Positions 1 through 9,212 of a stretch of 64,000 nt of DNA are shown piece after piece. The stretch's first letter is position 1. Each line of letters opens with the position of its first letter. This DNA comes from Prevotella sp. GTDB lineage: Bacteria > Bacteroidota > Bacteroidia > Bacteroidales > Bacteroidaceae. The notes below the pieces were generated by a model. That model worked only from the letters and a program-made list of their open reading frames with translations. It did no database searches and was not told the origin of the DNA. The DNA lies in contig JAIKZG010000042.1 in assembly GCA_024682415.1 (NCBI GenBank), positions 62,001 to 126,000 on the forward strand. Reading direction: 5' to 3'. A program made the translations under genes and the position numbers.

Positions 1-645
1 CACTGTAGGCGGAATAATCTCTGTGTATCCGCTCTTGCGTGCCTCGTCGAGGAAGAAGTTTATCAATGCGCGCTGCAAACGTGCGCCCTTGCCGATATAT
101 ACAGGGAAACCTGCGCCTGTAATCTTCACACCGAGATCGAAGTCGATAAGGTTGTATTTCTTAGCGAGCTCCCAGTGAGGAAGTCTTGCTTCTGGTACGT
201 CAGGATTTGTGTCCCAGTTGCCTACAGTGTCATTCTCATTGCATTCTCTGAGGCTGCTCTTTACCACCTTGTTGCTGTTGGCGTCAGAGCCTTCAGGAAC
301 ATTGTCGTAAGGGATATTTGGAATAGTGTAGAGCAGTGAAGTCATATCGTTTTCAGCCTGCTGCATTTCCTCTTGCAGAGCTTTGTCGGCTTGTTTCAGT
401 TCTGCTACCTTAGCTTTTATCTCGTTGGCTTCGTCTTTCTTTCCTTCTTTCATCAAGCCACCGATCTGCTTTGACAGCTGGTTGGCTTCCTGCTTAGTCT
501 TGTCAAGTTTCTGCTGAGCGTTGCGGCGTGCTTTGTCAAGCTCCTGCACCTTCTTTATCGTTTCCTCAGCATTAGGGAAGCATTTTTTCTGCAAACCTTT
601 GACAACACGGTCAGTTTCCTCATTAATGAGTTTAAGTGTAAGCAT
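1..645 (-). CDS. serS: Seryl-tRNA synthetase, N-terminal part (cut by window edge)
   Basis: This enzyme charges tRNA-Ser with serine in the cytoplasm. The visible 215 codons begin MLTLKLINEE and hold the long antiparallel coiled-coil tRNA-binding arm, rich in Lys, Glu and Gln, over about residues 25-105. The start of the class II catalytic domain follows, with the stretch GAGFPVYIGKGARLQRALI near residues 183-201. The C-terminal half with motifs 2 and 3 lies beyond the left edge. The start is the ATG at 645, and a -7-like box sits about 50 bp upstream. Assignment is by family resemblance and is secure; nothing unusual is seen. Confidence 0.95.
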   Translation of the reverse strand, partial: MLTLKLINEETDRVVKGLQKKCFPNAEETIKKVQELDKARRNAQQKLDKTKQEANQLSKQIGGLMKEGKKDEANEIKAKVAELKQADKALQEEMQQAENDMTSLLYTIPNIPYDNVPEGSDANSNKVVKSSLRECNENDTVGNWDTNPDVPEARLPHWELAKKYNLIDFDLGVKITGAGFPVYIGKGARLQRALINFFLDEARKSGYTEIIPPTV

Positions 646-695
646 ATATCTTTTATTATTTTAAACTGTTTAATTCCTATTTTTCAAATGTAGGG

Positions 696-703
696 CAAAA
701 ATA
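696..703 (-). promoter_or_regulatory. Bacteroidota -7 box upstream of serS
   Basis: On the minus strand this reads TATTTTTG, which fits the TAnnTTTG -7 consensus of Bacteroidota sigma-ABfr. It lies about 50 bp before the serS start. No convincing TTTG -33 box is seen at the right distance, so the call is moderate. Confidence 0.4.
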
Positions 704-738
704 CGAAAAAAATGTCTATCGCAGTAATTTTTAAGTCA

Positions 739-1623
739 TTATTTTACCCTTATTATCCTGATGCCCACCTGCGACGGGTGCTTTTGCATATATGCGCGCA
801 GCAACATCGGTTCTTCCACCACTTTTTTGTGTATCTGCGAAGCGTTAAGCATGTGCAGACCGTCTTTGTGCCATACGGCTATTCCTATATGGCTCGTGTC
901 AAGTCCTTTTTTGCGTGTGATTATCGCTATTATGTCGCCGTCGTGAATGGCAGCGCGGCACGCTTTATTGTTGTTTATGGCGTTTTTAGGGATATATCTC
1001 TTCTGCTTTCCTGATATCTCTTTCTCCAGCTTGCCTATCTCCTTTATCCATTCCTTGTGCGCCATGAGCATGGGGTATAGCTGTGGGTGAGAGGTCATGT
1101 AGTCCACGTTGATGTCCTGTATCCGTGTAAACGGAGGATTAGGCGTCTGCACTTCCTCCACAAACCCCATCTGTGTGTTGTCTGTTATCCATACCGAGAA
1201 ATAATGCAGCCTATATGGATAGCCTATCTTTCCGCCTTTATATCTTATCTGTCTGAGATAATCGCAGTAGTCGCTGAATGTGCGCTTGCCGTGCTTCATA
1301 CATTCCGTCAGGGCTACGACGCTTTCCACATACGTTGTGCAGTCGAGCTGTCGCAAATTTACTATCAGCCATTCCTCTTTGTTCTCCTCCAGTGTCTTTG
1401 CCACGTAAGGAATATCTCTTAGTTCCCTGGCGAAGAAAATCATGTAGTTAGTGCCTTTCTTCTGCTTTCCAGCTTTTTGCAGCAGCTGCACCACCTTTAT
1501 GCTATCGGCGTGTGAATATTGAGTGCGTGCCATCATTGAGCGCATGCCTGCCATAAGGAGCAATGTTGCCAGCAATAGTATCTTGTTTCTCATAATGTGT
1601 TTGAATAAAACAAATATTTTCAT
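739..1623 (-). CDS. DUF1460 family secreted peptidoglycan-amidase-like protein
   Basis: This is a DUF1460 protein, a family of NlpC/P60-like cysteine hydrolases thought to act on peptidoglycan in the periplasm. The motif LDCTTYVE (about residues 93-100) carries the likely catalytic Cys, and SHIGIAVW (about residues 244-251) carries the likely His. The N-terminus is hydrophobic (NKILLLATLLLMAG), so the protein should be exported. A second start at 1593 would give a more classical signal peptide; the outer start at 1623 has a GGAG about 10 bases upstream, inside the end of the preceding gene. The gene follows the DUF4421 gene by only 3 bp and is probably co-transcribed with it. Substrate specificity is not shown by the sequence. 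Confidence 0.85.
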   Translation of the reverse strand: MKIFVLFKHIMRNKILLLATLLLMAGMRSMMARTQYSHADSIKVVQLLQKAGKQKKGTNYMIFFARELRDIPYVAKTLEENKEEWLIVNLRQLDCTTYVESVVALTECMKHGKRTFSDYCDYLRQIRYKGGKIGYPYRLHYFSVWITDNTQMGFVEEVQTPNPPFTRIQDINVDYMTSHPQLYPMLMAHKEWIKEIGKLEKEISGKQKRYIPKNAINNNKACRAAIHDGDIIAIITRKKGLDTSHIGIAVWHKDGLHMLNASQIHKKVVEEPMLLRAYMQKHPSQVGIRIIRVK

Positions 1624-1626
1624 TTC

Positions 1627-2751
1627 TTATTTTCTCCAAAAGTTCATTCCGATGTAAATCTTTAGATTGCCGAACATTGAGTTGGTGGAAAATTGCTGTT
1701 TATGATAATTATATGTGTGAATCACCGTGCTTGCGCCGGCAAACCATTTCGTGGTGTTCCACACAATAGCAAATCTTCCCACACCGTCTAAATTAAAGTT
1801 AGTCAGTCGGAAGTTTTTCAAGTCAAATCCGCTGTGCTCATTGTCAGCTGTAGCTCGTTTGTAGGCAAGCCCGAGTGAGAGCGATCCTGAGAAAAGCCAG
1901 TTCTTCGCAAACACCCAGTTGTAGCCGTAGCCACCTGTCAGCGAGAAATCAGTGTATTTCACCTTTCCTGAAACGATGTTGCTGTCTACCACCATGCTCT
2001 GATCTTCACCCATCCTCTTCGTTGTCAGCTCACTCAGTTTCTTCCAGTCAATGTCAAGCGTATGACGCATGTAGCCTATGCCGAACATGGGCGAACCGCA
2101 GCTTCTTCTCTGCACCGTGCTCTGTGCGAAAGCGGCAGGATAAGAAAATTTTCTGTGGTTGGTGATGTAATACAGGTTGAAACCCTTGATGCTTGCGTGA
2201 AAACCGTCAAATCTCACGTTGTGCATCTCCGGTATCTTGTCGTTGTCATACGACATTCTTTTTATCTTGTAGTTGCTGCCGGTCTTGCGATAGAATAAGT
2301 CTATGCCTATCTGCGAGCTATAAAGGTCGAGTGAATATTCCTTTCTGTTGTCTTCCTCCATGTGGTATACGTCGAAAGTGTAGCCCCAGAACAGAAACTT
2401 CCATCCTATGTAAGGCCCTATTTTCAGCGATGGCTCAGGCGCGAATTCTATCTCCTCACCATTGTCCGTTCCCACTGTGTATCGCTCGTAGGTGTAAGTG
2501 CCTTGCAGCATTGTCTGCATCACATAGTGTTGAGGCTCTATGTAGTTGGTGTCTACAGAGCTGAATCCGCGTATTATCTTCTTCAGCGTGTTTCTGAAGT
2601 TTTTTGCCTGCTTCTTATTTTCTGTCGGCATAGTGTTTAAGCTATCGGCAAAGGCAGATGTGGCTGCTGACGCCTCATCCGTGTCTTGCGCAAAAGTGCT
2701 CGTGCTCACTAATGTCAGAAGAAATAATATGTAGAAAACAATACGTTTCAA
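1627..2751 (-). CDS. DUF4421 family outer-membrane protein
   Basis: This 374-residue protein has a signal peptide ending TSTFAQ (about residue 22), followed by a DUF4421 body made of alternating aromatic and polar beta strands, which suggests an outer-membrane barrel or a lipid-associated beta protein. Typical stretches include KIGPYIGWKFLFWGYTFDVY and SPMFGIGYMRHTLDIDW. It ends NFWRK, next to the DUF1460 gene, with which it probably forms an operon. DUF4421 has no established function; the gene order suggests a role in the cell envelope, but that is inference. Confidence 0.8.
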   Translation of the reverse strand: MKRIVFYILFLLTLVSTSTFAQDTDEASAATSAFADSLNTMPTENKKQAKNFRNTLKKIIRGFSSVDTNYIEPQHYVMQTMLQGTYTYERYTVGTDNGEEIEFAPEPSLKIGPYIGWKFLFWGYTFDVYHMEEDNRKEYSLDLYSSQIGIDLFYRKTGSNYKIKRMSYDNDKIPEMHNVRFDGFHASIKGFNLYYITNHRKFSYPAAFAQSTVQRRSCGSPMFGIGYMRHTLDIDWKKLSELTTKRMGEDQSMVVDSNIVSGKVKYTDFSLTGGYGYNWVFAKNWLFSGSLSLGLAYKRATADNEHSGFDLKNFRLTNFNLDGVGRFAIVWNTTKWFAGASTVIHTYNYHKQQFSTNSMFGNLKIYIGMNFWRK

Positions 2752-2779
2752 GATAATGTTTTATGTAGAAAATGCTTGT

Positions 2780-3763
2780 TTACAGTTTGCCGAGTATTCT
2801 GTCCATCACCCAGTTCACCGGTGTCGCGCTTATACTCGTGCATGTGCAAACTCCTATGCCCTGCAAATCTTCTATCACCGATTTTATTATAGGCATCTGC
2901 ACATGCTCAGGGTTGGGCACGCTTATTCGTGTAGTGCCCTCGCTCGTTGTTATTCTGATAGGCTTGTAATCGAATACGGAGAACGACACAATGCCCTTGT
3001 CGCCTATAATCTCAATGCGGTCTTCTCTGCCGCTCGGATGGCTCACGAAGCACCACGACGCTGAGCCTGGCAATCCGTTCTCAAACATTATGCACGCGCT
3101 TATTGTGTCTTCCGCATCATAAAGATGCTCCACATTGGCACAGTAGCCATGAGCCTTTACTATTATTCCAAACAGCTCCTGCAACATGTCTATCTGATGT
3201 GGCGCAAGGTCGTAGAAATATCCTCCGCCTGCAATGTCGGGTTGTAGTCGCCATGGCAGATTATTCTTGTTGCTGTAGTCGAGTTCGAGTGGTGGGGCAG
3301 CAAAGCGCAGCTGCACATTCGTTATCTTGCCTATAGTGCCATTGTTGATAAGCTCTTTCACTTTAAGGAAATAAGGCAGATATCTGCGATAATATGCAAC
3401 GAAACAAGGCACGCCCGTCTCTTGGCTCACTCTGTTGATGCGCGCGCAGTCCTCATAGCTCGATGCCAAAGGCTTTTCCACATACACAGGCTTGCCTGCC
3501 TTCATCGCCATTATCGCGTAGGTGGCATGGCTCGATGGAGGCGTGGCTATGTAGATGGCGTTCACGTCGGGATCGTTTATCAGTTGGTAAGCGTCAGTGT
3601 AGTATTTCTTAATGCCGTGACGCTCAGCGTAAGAGCGTGCTTTCTCCTCGTTGCGGCTCATTACGGCTTCCACATGTGAACCCTGCACCTTGCTGAACGC
3701 AGGCCCCGACTTTTGCTCGGTCACTTCACCGCATCCTACAAATCCCCAGCTTATTTCTTTCAT
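2780..3763 (-). CDS. Gfo/Idh/MocA family NAD(P)-dependent oxidoreductase
   Basis: This is a 327-residue cytoplasmic dehydrogenase of the Gfo/Idh/MocA family, which oxidises or reduces sugars and related polyols with NAD(P). An N-terminal Rossmann fold begins WGFVGCGEV, with the dinucleotide-binding GxG pattern. VEKPLASS near residues 94-101 is the family EKP motif, whose Lys is catalytic. A C-terminal alpha/beta domain runs from about residue 125, with GGYFYDLAPHQIDML carrying the conserved Asp and His. The substrate cannot be told from sequence. The gene is 26 bp upstream of no obvious partner and sits between DUF4421 and nudC genes. Confidence 0.9.
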   Translation of the reverse strand: MKEISWGFVGCGEVTEQKSGPAFSKVQGSHVEAVMSRNEEKARSYAERHGIKKYYTDAYQLINDPDVNAIYIATPPSSHATYAIMAMKAGKPVYVEKPLASSYEDCARINRVSQETGVPCFVAYYRRYLPYFLKVKELINNGTIGKITNVQLRFAAPPLELDYSNKNNLPWRLQPDIAGGGYFYDLAPHQIDMLQELFGIIVKAHGYCANVEHLYDAEDTISACIMFENGLPGSASWCFVSHPSGREDRIEIIGDKGIVSFSVFDYKPIRITTSEGTTRISVPNPEHVQMPIIKSVIEDLQGIGVCTCTSISATPVNWVMDRILGKL

Positions 3764-3789
3764 TTCCTTATCGCTTAATTACTCTGTAT

Positions 3790-4566
3790 CTATTTTCTGC
3801 CCTCTATCCATGCGTCAATTAGCTTTCTCGCTATGCTCAGTTTCTCCGGTATCTGTGGCAGATTGTCTATTGAATACCAGTGGGCATCGTTAAGCTCTGA
3901 TTGTTGCAGCTTGATTTCACCGCTCACATAGTCGGCAGTGAATCCCACCATAAGTCCGCAAGGGTAGGGCCAAGGCTGCGAACCGAAATATTTCAGGTTC
4001 TTCACCTCAAGCCCCACTTCCTCCTTTATTTCTCGTTTGGCGGCTTCTTCCAGTGTTTCGCCTGTTTCTACAAAACCTGCTACAAGACCATAGAAGTCGC
4101 TTCTGAAGTTTCTCGCGTTTACAAGCAGTATCTTGTCGTCGCGTTTAATGAGAGTTATCACTGCCGTAGCCAGTTGAGGCCACAGCTCTTTGCCGCATTT
4201 GGTGCATTTCTTGCTTATGTCGGTGTGCATCTTCATCGGCGCGCCACACACTCCGCAATACTGCGTGTTGTAGTCCCAATACAGTATCTCGTGGCATTTG
4301 CCTGCCTTCTGATAAAGCTCCGCAGAAAGTTTGTAGTACGACTTTCTGAGTCCGCACATTTCATACTTGTCTGTTTCGCTGATAGGCTCACTGATGGAGC
4401 AAGTTCTCACCTCAGTGCCGTCGTTCATAGGCATTATGTGGTGAATAGTTGCGCCTTCCTCTATCGGCAGTGGTGAATGCTCGCCCTGAGGAATAGTGAA
4501 TGTGCCGTCACACCGTTTCTCTAAAACAAGAGAATCCTTGCAAAAAATAAACCAATACGCTTTCAT
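3790..4566 (-). CDS. nudC: NAD(+) diphosphatase, NudC type
   Basis: This Nudix hydrolase splits NAD(H) into NMN(H) and AMP; NudC proteins also remove NAD caps from RNA. The zinc ribbon is seen as YCGVCGAP and KKCTKCGKEL (about residues 107-135). The Nudix box begins GFVETGE and continues REIKEEVGLE, around residues 173-193. It is followed by the NudC signature SQPWPYP, which separates NudC from other Nudix enzymes. Length is 258 residues, normal for the family. The ATG at 4566 is a plausible start since the N-terminal domain is complete. Confidence 0.92.
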   Translation of the reverse strand: MKAYWFIFCKDSLVLEKRCDGTFTIPQGEHSPLPIEEGATIHHIMPMNDGTEVRTCSISEPISETDKYEMCGLRKSYYKLSAELYQKAGKCHEILYWDYNTQYCGVCGAPMKMHTDISKKCTKCGKELWPQLATAVITLIKRDDKILLVNARNFRSDFYGLVAGFVETGETLEEAAKREIKEEVGLEVKNLKYFGSQPWPYPCGLMVGFTADYVSGEIKLQQSELNDAHWYSIDNLPQIPEKLSIARKLIDAWIEGRK

Positions 4567-4596
4567 GTTATTATGTAATTCTCTTTTTCGCGCAGC

Positions 4597-6348
4597 TTAC
4601 TTAAACAGCAGCTGCTTATCTTTTTCCAATGCAGGCTTTGTCCATCCCTCAGGCACGAATTTCCAGTTGCCGTGAGCCTTCGGATTCATCACTCCTGCCT
4701 TTTCTATCTCTTTCATCAGATAGTAGCGCAAATCCTTTTCGCTCTCATATACTATTCTGCCTGGAATATCCTTGAGAGCAATGCCAGCGCCACGAGTGAG
4801 CAGCTCGCCGCCGCCGTTTCCTCTGTAGCTGTTCATCGCCACTTTATACCATGCTTTCTCGTCGAAAGGCTTGCCGTTGCTCATACGCAATACGCTCACT
4901 TTCTGTCCGTCGGGCTTGGTGAGGTCTACCTCGTAGTCAATGCCGGCTGCGCTGTCGAAGTTGAACGCCAGATTTTTAAATCCGCATCTCTGATAATCGT
5001 TCCATGAGTGCTCAGTGAGCAGCAGAGCGTGGTCGTCCTTGCTCTTCATTGTGTTGCCCCAGAGGTCGTAGCTCATTTCAAGATGCTTGCGAATTTCCTC
5101 GCCTGTCATGCGGAGCACATATATCTGATTCTCAAACTTATAGAGATTAAACATATCGCTCACATATATGTCGCCCTCATTGATGCTTGCGTCGAAAGCA
5201 AGCGGAGCGTTGAATGAAACGTCAGCGCCTGTTATCTGCAATTGCAAATCGTGAATGAAGTCAACAAACGCAGCGCTGCCGAAATAGCAGTCGCGAGTGC
5301 TTATCGAGCTTTCAAATCTTCCTATCTTTCTGTTTACGAATGAGTTTACATTCTCCATGTCGTCCTTGAAGTAAGCCATAAACTTCTCGTCTATCTGCTT
5401 GTCGTTTATGCTTACCACCTCGCCCGTAATATCCTTTTTCAGCAGTCGGTGAGCTTTCTTTCCCTTTATTGTCTGCTCGTCGATGGTGAGAGTAATCTTC
5501 GCGTCGGCTACTTTTTCAGCGTTGCATGAAGGGTCGAGCAGCACAACGTCACCTCCACCCACGTTTTTTACCGTGCCCTGGTATGCAGTGTGGTCGTGTC
5601 CGTAGAGCACAAGGTCGATACCTTCCACTTCCTTGGCCACTCTCATCGCTTCGTCTTCCTCATAGTCGGCAGTCTTTATGCCGCCCTCTCTTCCAGAGTG
5701 GAGCAGTCCTATTATCACGTCGGGGTGCTCATTCTCTTTCAAGTATTTCACCCACTGCTTGCTTGACTTCACAATGTCGTCGAAGCGCAGACCTTTCCAT
5801 AGGCTCTCGTTGAGCCAATTAGGGATGGCAGGGGTGAGCATGCCAAGCACAGCCACTTTCACTCCGTCGCGCTCTATTATCGTGTAAGGCTTCACGTAAG
5901 GCTTGCCTGTCTTTGTGTCGATGATGTTAGCGCCGAGCATAGGACATTTCACTTCCTTCACCCACTTGTCGTAAACGGCATGACCTGTCTCCACATCGTG
6001 GTTGCCGAATGTTTCAGCGTCGTAGCCCATGTAGTTTATCACTTTCGCTGCCACGTTTTCCAACTCAGGTCTTACGTAGTTGTAGTAATAACACGTAGGC
6101 TGACCCTGTAGAATGTCGCCGTTGTCGAGCAGAATAAGATTCTTGCCATAGTCTTTGCGCAGAGAATCCACATAGGTTATAACTCTTGCAAGCGAACCTT
6201 TCTTCGGCTTGCGGTTGATGAAGTCGTAAGGGAAGAAACTTCCGTGAACATCGCTTGTCTGAATCACTCTCAGCTCTATTGTCTTTGTCTTCGCCATAAC
6301 AGGTGAGATGCATAGGGCAGCCACGCAGGCTGCTAACATTCTTTTCAT
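4597..6348 (-). CDS. Bifunctional metallophosphatase/5'-nucleotidase, exported
   Basis: This 583-residue exported enzyme has a signal peptide (MKRMLAACVAALCISPVMA). It has the two domains of the UshA/CpdB family: an N-terminal metallophosphoesterase with TSDVHGSFFPYD (about 33), GNHDVETGH (about 117) and YGHDHTA (about 249), and a C-terminal 5'-nucleotidase domain with the substrate-binding aromatic and Asn residues, for example NSYRGNGGGELL. Family members hydrolyse nucleotides or cyclic nucleotides in the periplasm to salvage nucleosides and phosphate. The exact substrate is not resolved. It lies between nudC and a mechanosensitive channel, with no clear operon partner. Confidence 0.9.
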   Translation of the reverse strand: MKRMLAACVAALCISPVMAKTKTIELRVIQTSDVHGSFFPYDFINRKPKKGSLARVITYVDSLRKDYGKNLILLDNGDILQGQPTCYYYNYVRPELENVAAKVINYMGYDAETFGNHDVETGHAVYDKWVKEVKCPMLGANIIDTKTGKPYVKPYTIIERDGVKVAVLGMLTPAIPNWLNESLWKGLRFDDIVKSSKQWVKYLKENEHPDVIIGLLHSGREGGIKTADYEEDEAMRVAKEVEGIDLVLYGHDHTAYQGTVKNVGGGDVVLLDPSCNAEKVADAKITLTIDEQTIKGKKAHRLLKKDITGEVVSINDKQIDEKFMAYFKDDMENVNSFVNRKIGRFESSISTRDCYFGSAAFVDFIHDLQLQITGADVSFNAPLAFDASINEGDIYVSDMFNLYKFENQIYVLRMTGEEIRKHLEMSYDLWGNTMKSKDDHALLLTEHSWNDYQRCGFKNLAFNFDSAAGIDYEVDLTKPDGQKVSVLRMSNGKPFDEKAWYKVAMNSYRGNGGGELLTRGAGIALKDIPGRIVYESEKDLRYYLMKEIEKAGVMNPKAHGNWKFVPEGWTKPALEKDKQLLFK

Positions 6349-6398
6349 ATAAGTTGTTAAAAAATAAATATTGTTATCCTTTTATCTGTAAGCAGACA

Positions 6399-9059
6399 TT
6401 ATCTGCCAGCTGCCGAAAGCTCCGCCTTCATGTCATCGTCGGCATGAGTGATGTGAACATCGCATTGCGGGAACGGTATAGAGATGTTGTTTTCGTTGAG
6501 GGCGTTGTAGACGGCTTCAAGCACATATCCGCCTATGTAATATTGCTTCATCACGTCTACCCATACCAATATCTTCAGCACTATGCTTGAGTCGCCGAAG
6601 CTCTTCAGCACAATGTTTATCTTCTTCGTTTCTGTTTCCACTCCCGGCACTTTGGCGATTGCAGCGGTGAGTATCTGCTTCACTTTCGTGATGTCTGATC
6701 CGTAAGCCACGCCCACTTCCAGTATGTCAAGCTCCAGTCCGTGGTTTCTCGTGAGGTTCTTATAGTTTTTGCTGAATAGCTGCGAGTTTTGGAACGCTAT
6801 CACTGAGCCGTCTGTGGTTTCCATCGTGGTGCTTGTGTAGGAAATGGAGTTCACCTTTCCTCTTATGCCGTCTATCTGAATCATGTCGCCTATCTTCACG
6901 CGACCTGTCATCAGCGAGATTCCATAATAGATGTTCTCCAATATATCCTTCATGGCGAAACCGATACCGGTAGACAGACCTCCAGAAACTACTACAAGCC
7001 ATGTATTGCTCACGTGGAATGTCTCCAACACGCTGAGTATATATATGCCCCACACGATGGTCTGTATCACGTTCTTGCCCATTATGTTGTTGCTGTCGAT
7101 AGCCTTTTGGTCGCCGAAGTTCTTATTTTCCAAATGGCGTTTCCACAGAGCTTTCGCTATGTTGCATATATAGCGGAACACGAAGAATAGGCTTATAGCT
7201 ATAATTATGGTCTGCAAGCTTGCTTCGAAGCCCTCGGTCTGCACAAATTTCTTGGTAAACATCAGGCGTGCCGTGTCGCTGAGGTTGAACACGTCGGTAG
7301 CCCAATACATTGAGTAGGCAAACGACACTATGCCGAGAATAGGCAGCACCACTCTTCTCACAAGGCGTGTAAACCAGTGGTCGAGCAGCAGTCTTTCCTC
7401 GCTCATCACGATGTCGTCCTTATGCTTCATGTTGTAGTCGTCTACCCATTTCTGCACCTCGGCGCGCTTCTTGTCGGTGTATTGCTGCATAAGTCCTATT
7501 AGGCAGGTAATGGTAAGCACGCAGGTGAGCTGCATCACCCACCATATCAATATCTGCACGCTAAGCAATGTGTAGCCTATCCATGCCGAAATCAGCGAAG
7601 CGCAGAATATAGCCAGCGAGATGTGGGCGTAGGTGTAGTCGCTCTTTGGCAGACGGAATTCGTCAAGTTCTTCCTGTGCTGTTTTAAGAAGCTGTGTTGC
7701 CTTCTCCTTGCTCTTTCTCAATTCTGCAATCTCAGCCTTTACAATGCGCTCCTTTTCTTCGTCTTCTTCCGTGTCGGCATTCTTCAGCTTGGTTATCTTT
7801 GTAGAAAGCTCGTAAATCTCAATGTTGGCGTTGTTCACGTTTTCATAGAGAGCCTTTTCAGGCTTGCGCATACGGCTGATTATAAACCATTGCCACAGCG
7901 TGCAGAGCACGAGGATAGGAGGGAACACCAAGTCTACCAGGCTGTTAGGGATAAGGATTATGCGGAATGCTATCACGAGGAAGCCCACGAAAATGATAGG
8001 CGAATATATCTTAAATCCGCGCATTATCTGCTTGCCGTTGAGCCTTACGAGCAGCGAGATGAGAATCACTCCAAGCAGCCATGTGTATTCCACGAGCAGT
8101 CCGCTTGCCATGATGAGGAAGTTTTGGTCTTTCATCATCAGCTGCAGCAGTCCGAGGATTATGGCGAATGTTATCACCGAGCCTGCCATTATTATGCAGG
8201 TGCGCTTATTTTTAAATTCCTCCGTCTTAAATCGCTTCGCCCTCGAAACCACAAACCTAATGCTTAGGAAGTTGATTCCGGCGGCAATGCAGCCATAGAA
8301 GAATATCATTATAAATAGGAAGAATATTATGCGGCTGTCCCATTGCGAGGTAACGTTTTTCAGCGGAGTGTATTTCTCCGTTGCGCTCATTTCCGCCTTC
8401 ATTATGTATTCAGGCAGCCCCATTATTATCGAGAAATAGTTGTCGCCGCCATTTTTGAATATGCTTTTTTGCAGCCCTGTGTAGCATTTGTTGGCATAAT
8501 CGTTCATGTTTTTCAGGCGGCTGTCGGTTATTTTGTAGTATCTTATGTAGTTGCTCAGCTGGTCGCTGTTGCCTTTCAGCGTACGCCTTATATTAATGGC
8601 ATAGGTGAGGCACACATTGCGGTCAATCTTAGCCCTTTCGCTCAGCAGTATCACCGGCATCTGGCTCAGATTGGTGATAAGGCTGTCGTATCGCGCTATC
8701 TCCATCTCGTTGCGGCTCAGCATATCCTTAAACGGCATCACGTTTTTCTGGAAATGAGCGTATTGCTCCGTAGCCTGATGGCAGGCATAAGTGAGGTCGA
8801 ATATGTAGCCATTTTTCTGCGAATATAGCATTAAGGCATTCTGATTGCTTTTGTTTAAAATACTTATCAGGTCGTTTCTCACCTCCTCCTGCTGCTCCTT
8901 TATGTAGTCAGACATTATCTCAAGGTCGGAATGATACATCGTAAGCTCCGTTCTCAACACGTGCAGAGTGCTGTCGAGGTTTTTCTCCTTAAGTACGGCA
9001 TTGGCAGGCATGACGAGCGTCATCGCCATGAGTATCATGAATAAGACACGTTCTTTCAT
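6399..9059 (-). CDS. Large MscS-family mechanosensitive ion channel
   Basis: This protein of about 886 residues starts at 9059 with MKERVLFMIL and a signal peptide ending VMPANA; the frame stays open further upstream, but those codons overlap the divergent kinase gene and its promoter. A periplasmic helical region (to about residue 220) is followed by many membrane helices, a cytoplasmic coiled coil rich in Glu and Lys (about residues 410-480), and a C-terminal MscS channel domain. The last includes the pore helix STGIGFAMKDILENIYYGI and the beta domain around IQIDGIRGKVNSISYTST. Such channels release solutes on hypo-osmotic shock. No N-terminal TPR or ligand-binding domain is recognised. Confidence 0.9.
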   Translation of the reverse strand: MKERVLFMILMAMTLVMPANAVLKEKNLDSTLHVLRTELTMYHSDLEIMSDYIKEQQEEVRNDLISILNKSNQNALMLYSQKNGYIFDLTYACHQATEQYAHFQKNVMPFKDMLSRNEMEIARYDSLITNLSQMPVILLSERAKIDRNVCLTYAINIRRTLKGNSDQLSNYIRYYKITDSRLKNMNDYANKCYTGLQKSIFKNGGDNYFSIIMGLPEYIMKAEMSATEKYTPLKNVTSQWDSRIIFFLFIMIFFYGCIAAGINFLSIRFVVSRAKRFKTEEFKNKRTCIIMAGSVITFAIILGLLQLMMKDQNFLIMASGLLVEYTWLLGVILISLLVRLNGKQIMRGFKIYSPIIFVGFLVIAFRIILIPNSLVDLVFPPILVLCTLWQWFIISRMRKPEKALYENVNNANIEIYELSTKITKLKNADTEEDEEKERIVKAEIAELRKSKEKATQLLKTAQEELDEFRLPKSDYTYAHISLAIFCASLISAWIGYTLLSVQILIWWVMQLTCVLTITCLIGLMQQYTDKKRAEVQKWVDDYNMKHKDDIVMSEERLLLDHWFTRLVRRVVLPILGIVSFAYSMYWATDVFNLSDTARLMFTKKFVQTEGFEASLQTIIIAISLFFVFRYICNIAKALWKRHLENKNFGDQKAIDSNNIMGKNVIQTIVWGIYILSVLETFHVSNTWLVVVSGGLSTGIGFAMKDILENIYYGISLMTGRVKIGDMIQIDGIRGKVNSISYTSTTMETTDGSVIAFQNSQLFSKNYKNLTRNHGLELDILEVGVAYGSDITKVKQILTAAIAKVPGVETETKKINIVLKSFGDSSIVLKILVWVDVMKQYYIGGYVLEAVYNALNENNISIPFPQCDVHITHADDDMKAELSAAGR

Positions 9060-9181
9060 TGTTATTGTTTTGATGATAAGTATGTTGCCTTTCCTTTTTT
9101 GAATAGGAATCTGAATTAAAGTTGTGACTGCAAATTTAATAAAAAATAAGGAGCAAATGATATGGGAAAGATACTTTTTAT

Positions 9182-9189
9182 TAATTTTG
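9182..9189 (+). promoter_or_regulatory. Bacteroidota -7 box for the N-acetylglucosamine kinase-like gene
   Basis: TAATTTTG matches TAnnTTTG and lies 23 bp before the ATG at 9213. The region between 9060 and 9212 is the divergent control region for this gene and the MscS channel. No strong -33 box is visible. Confidence 0.5.
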
Positions 9190-9212
9190 CACGAAAATAA
9201 TATACACAGACA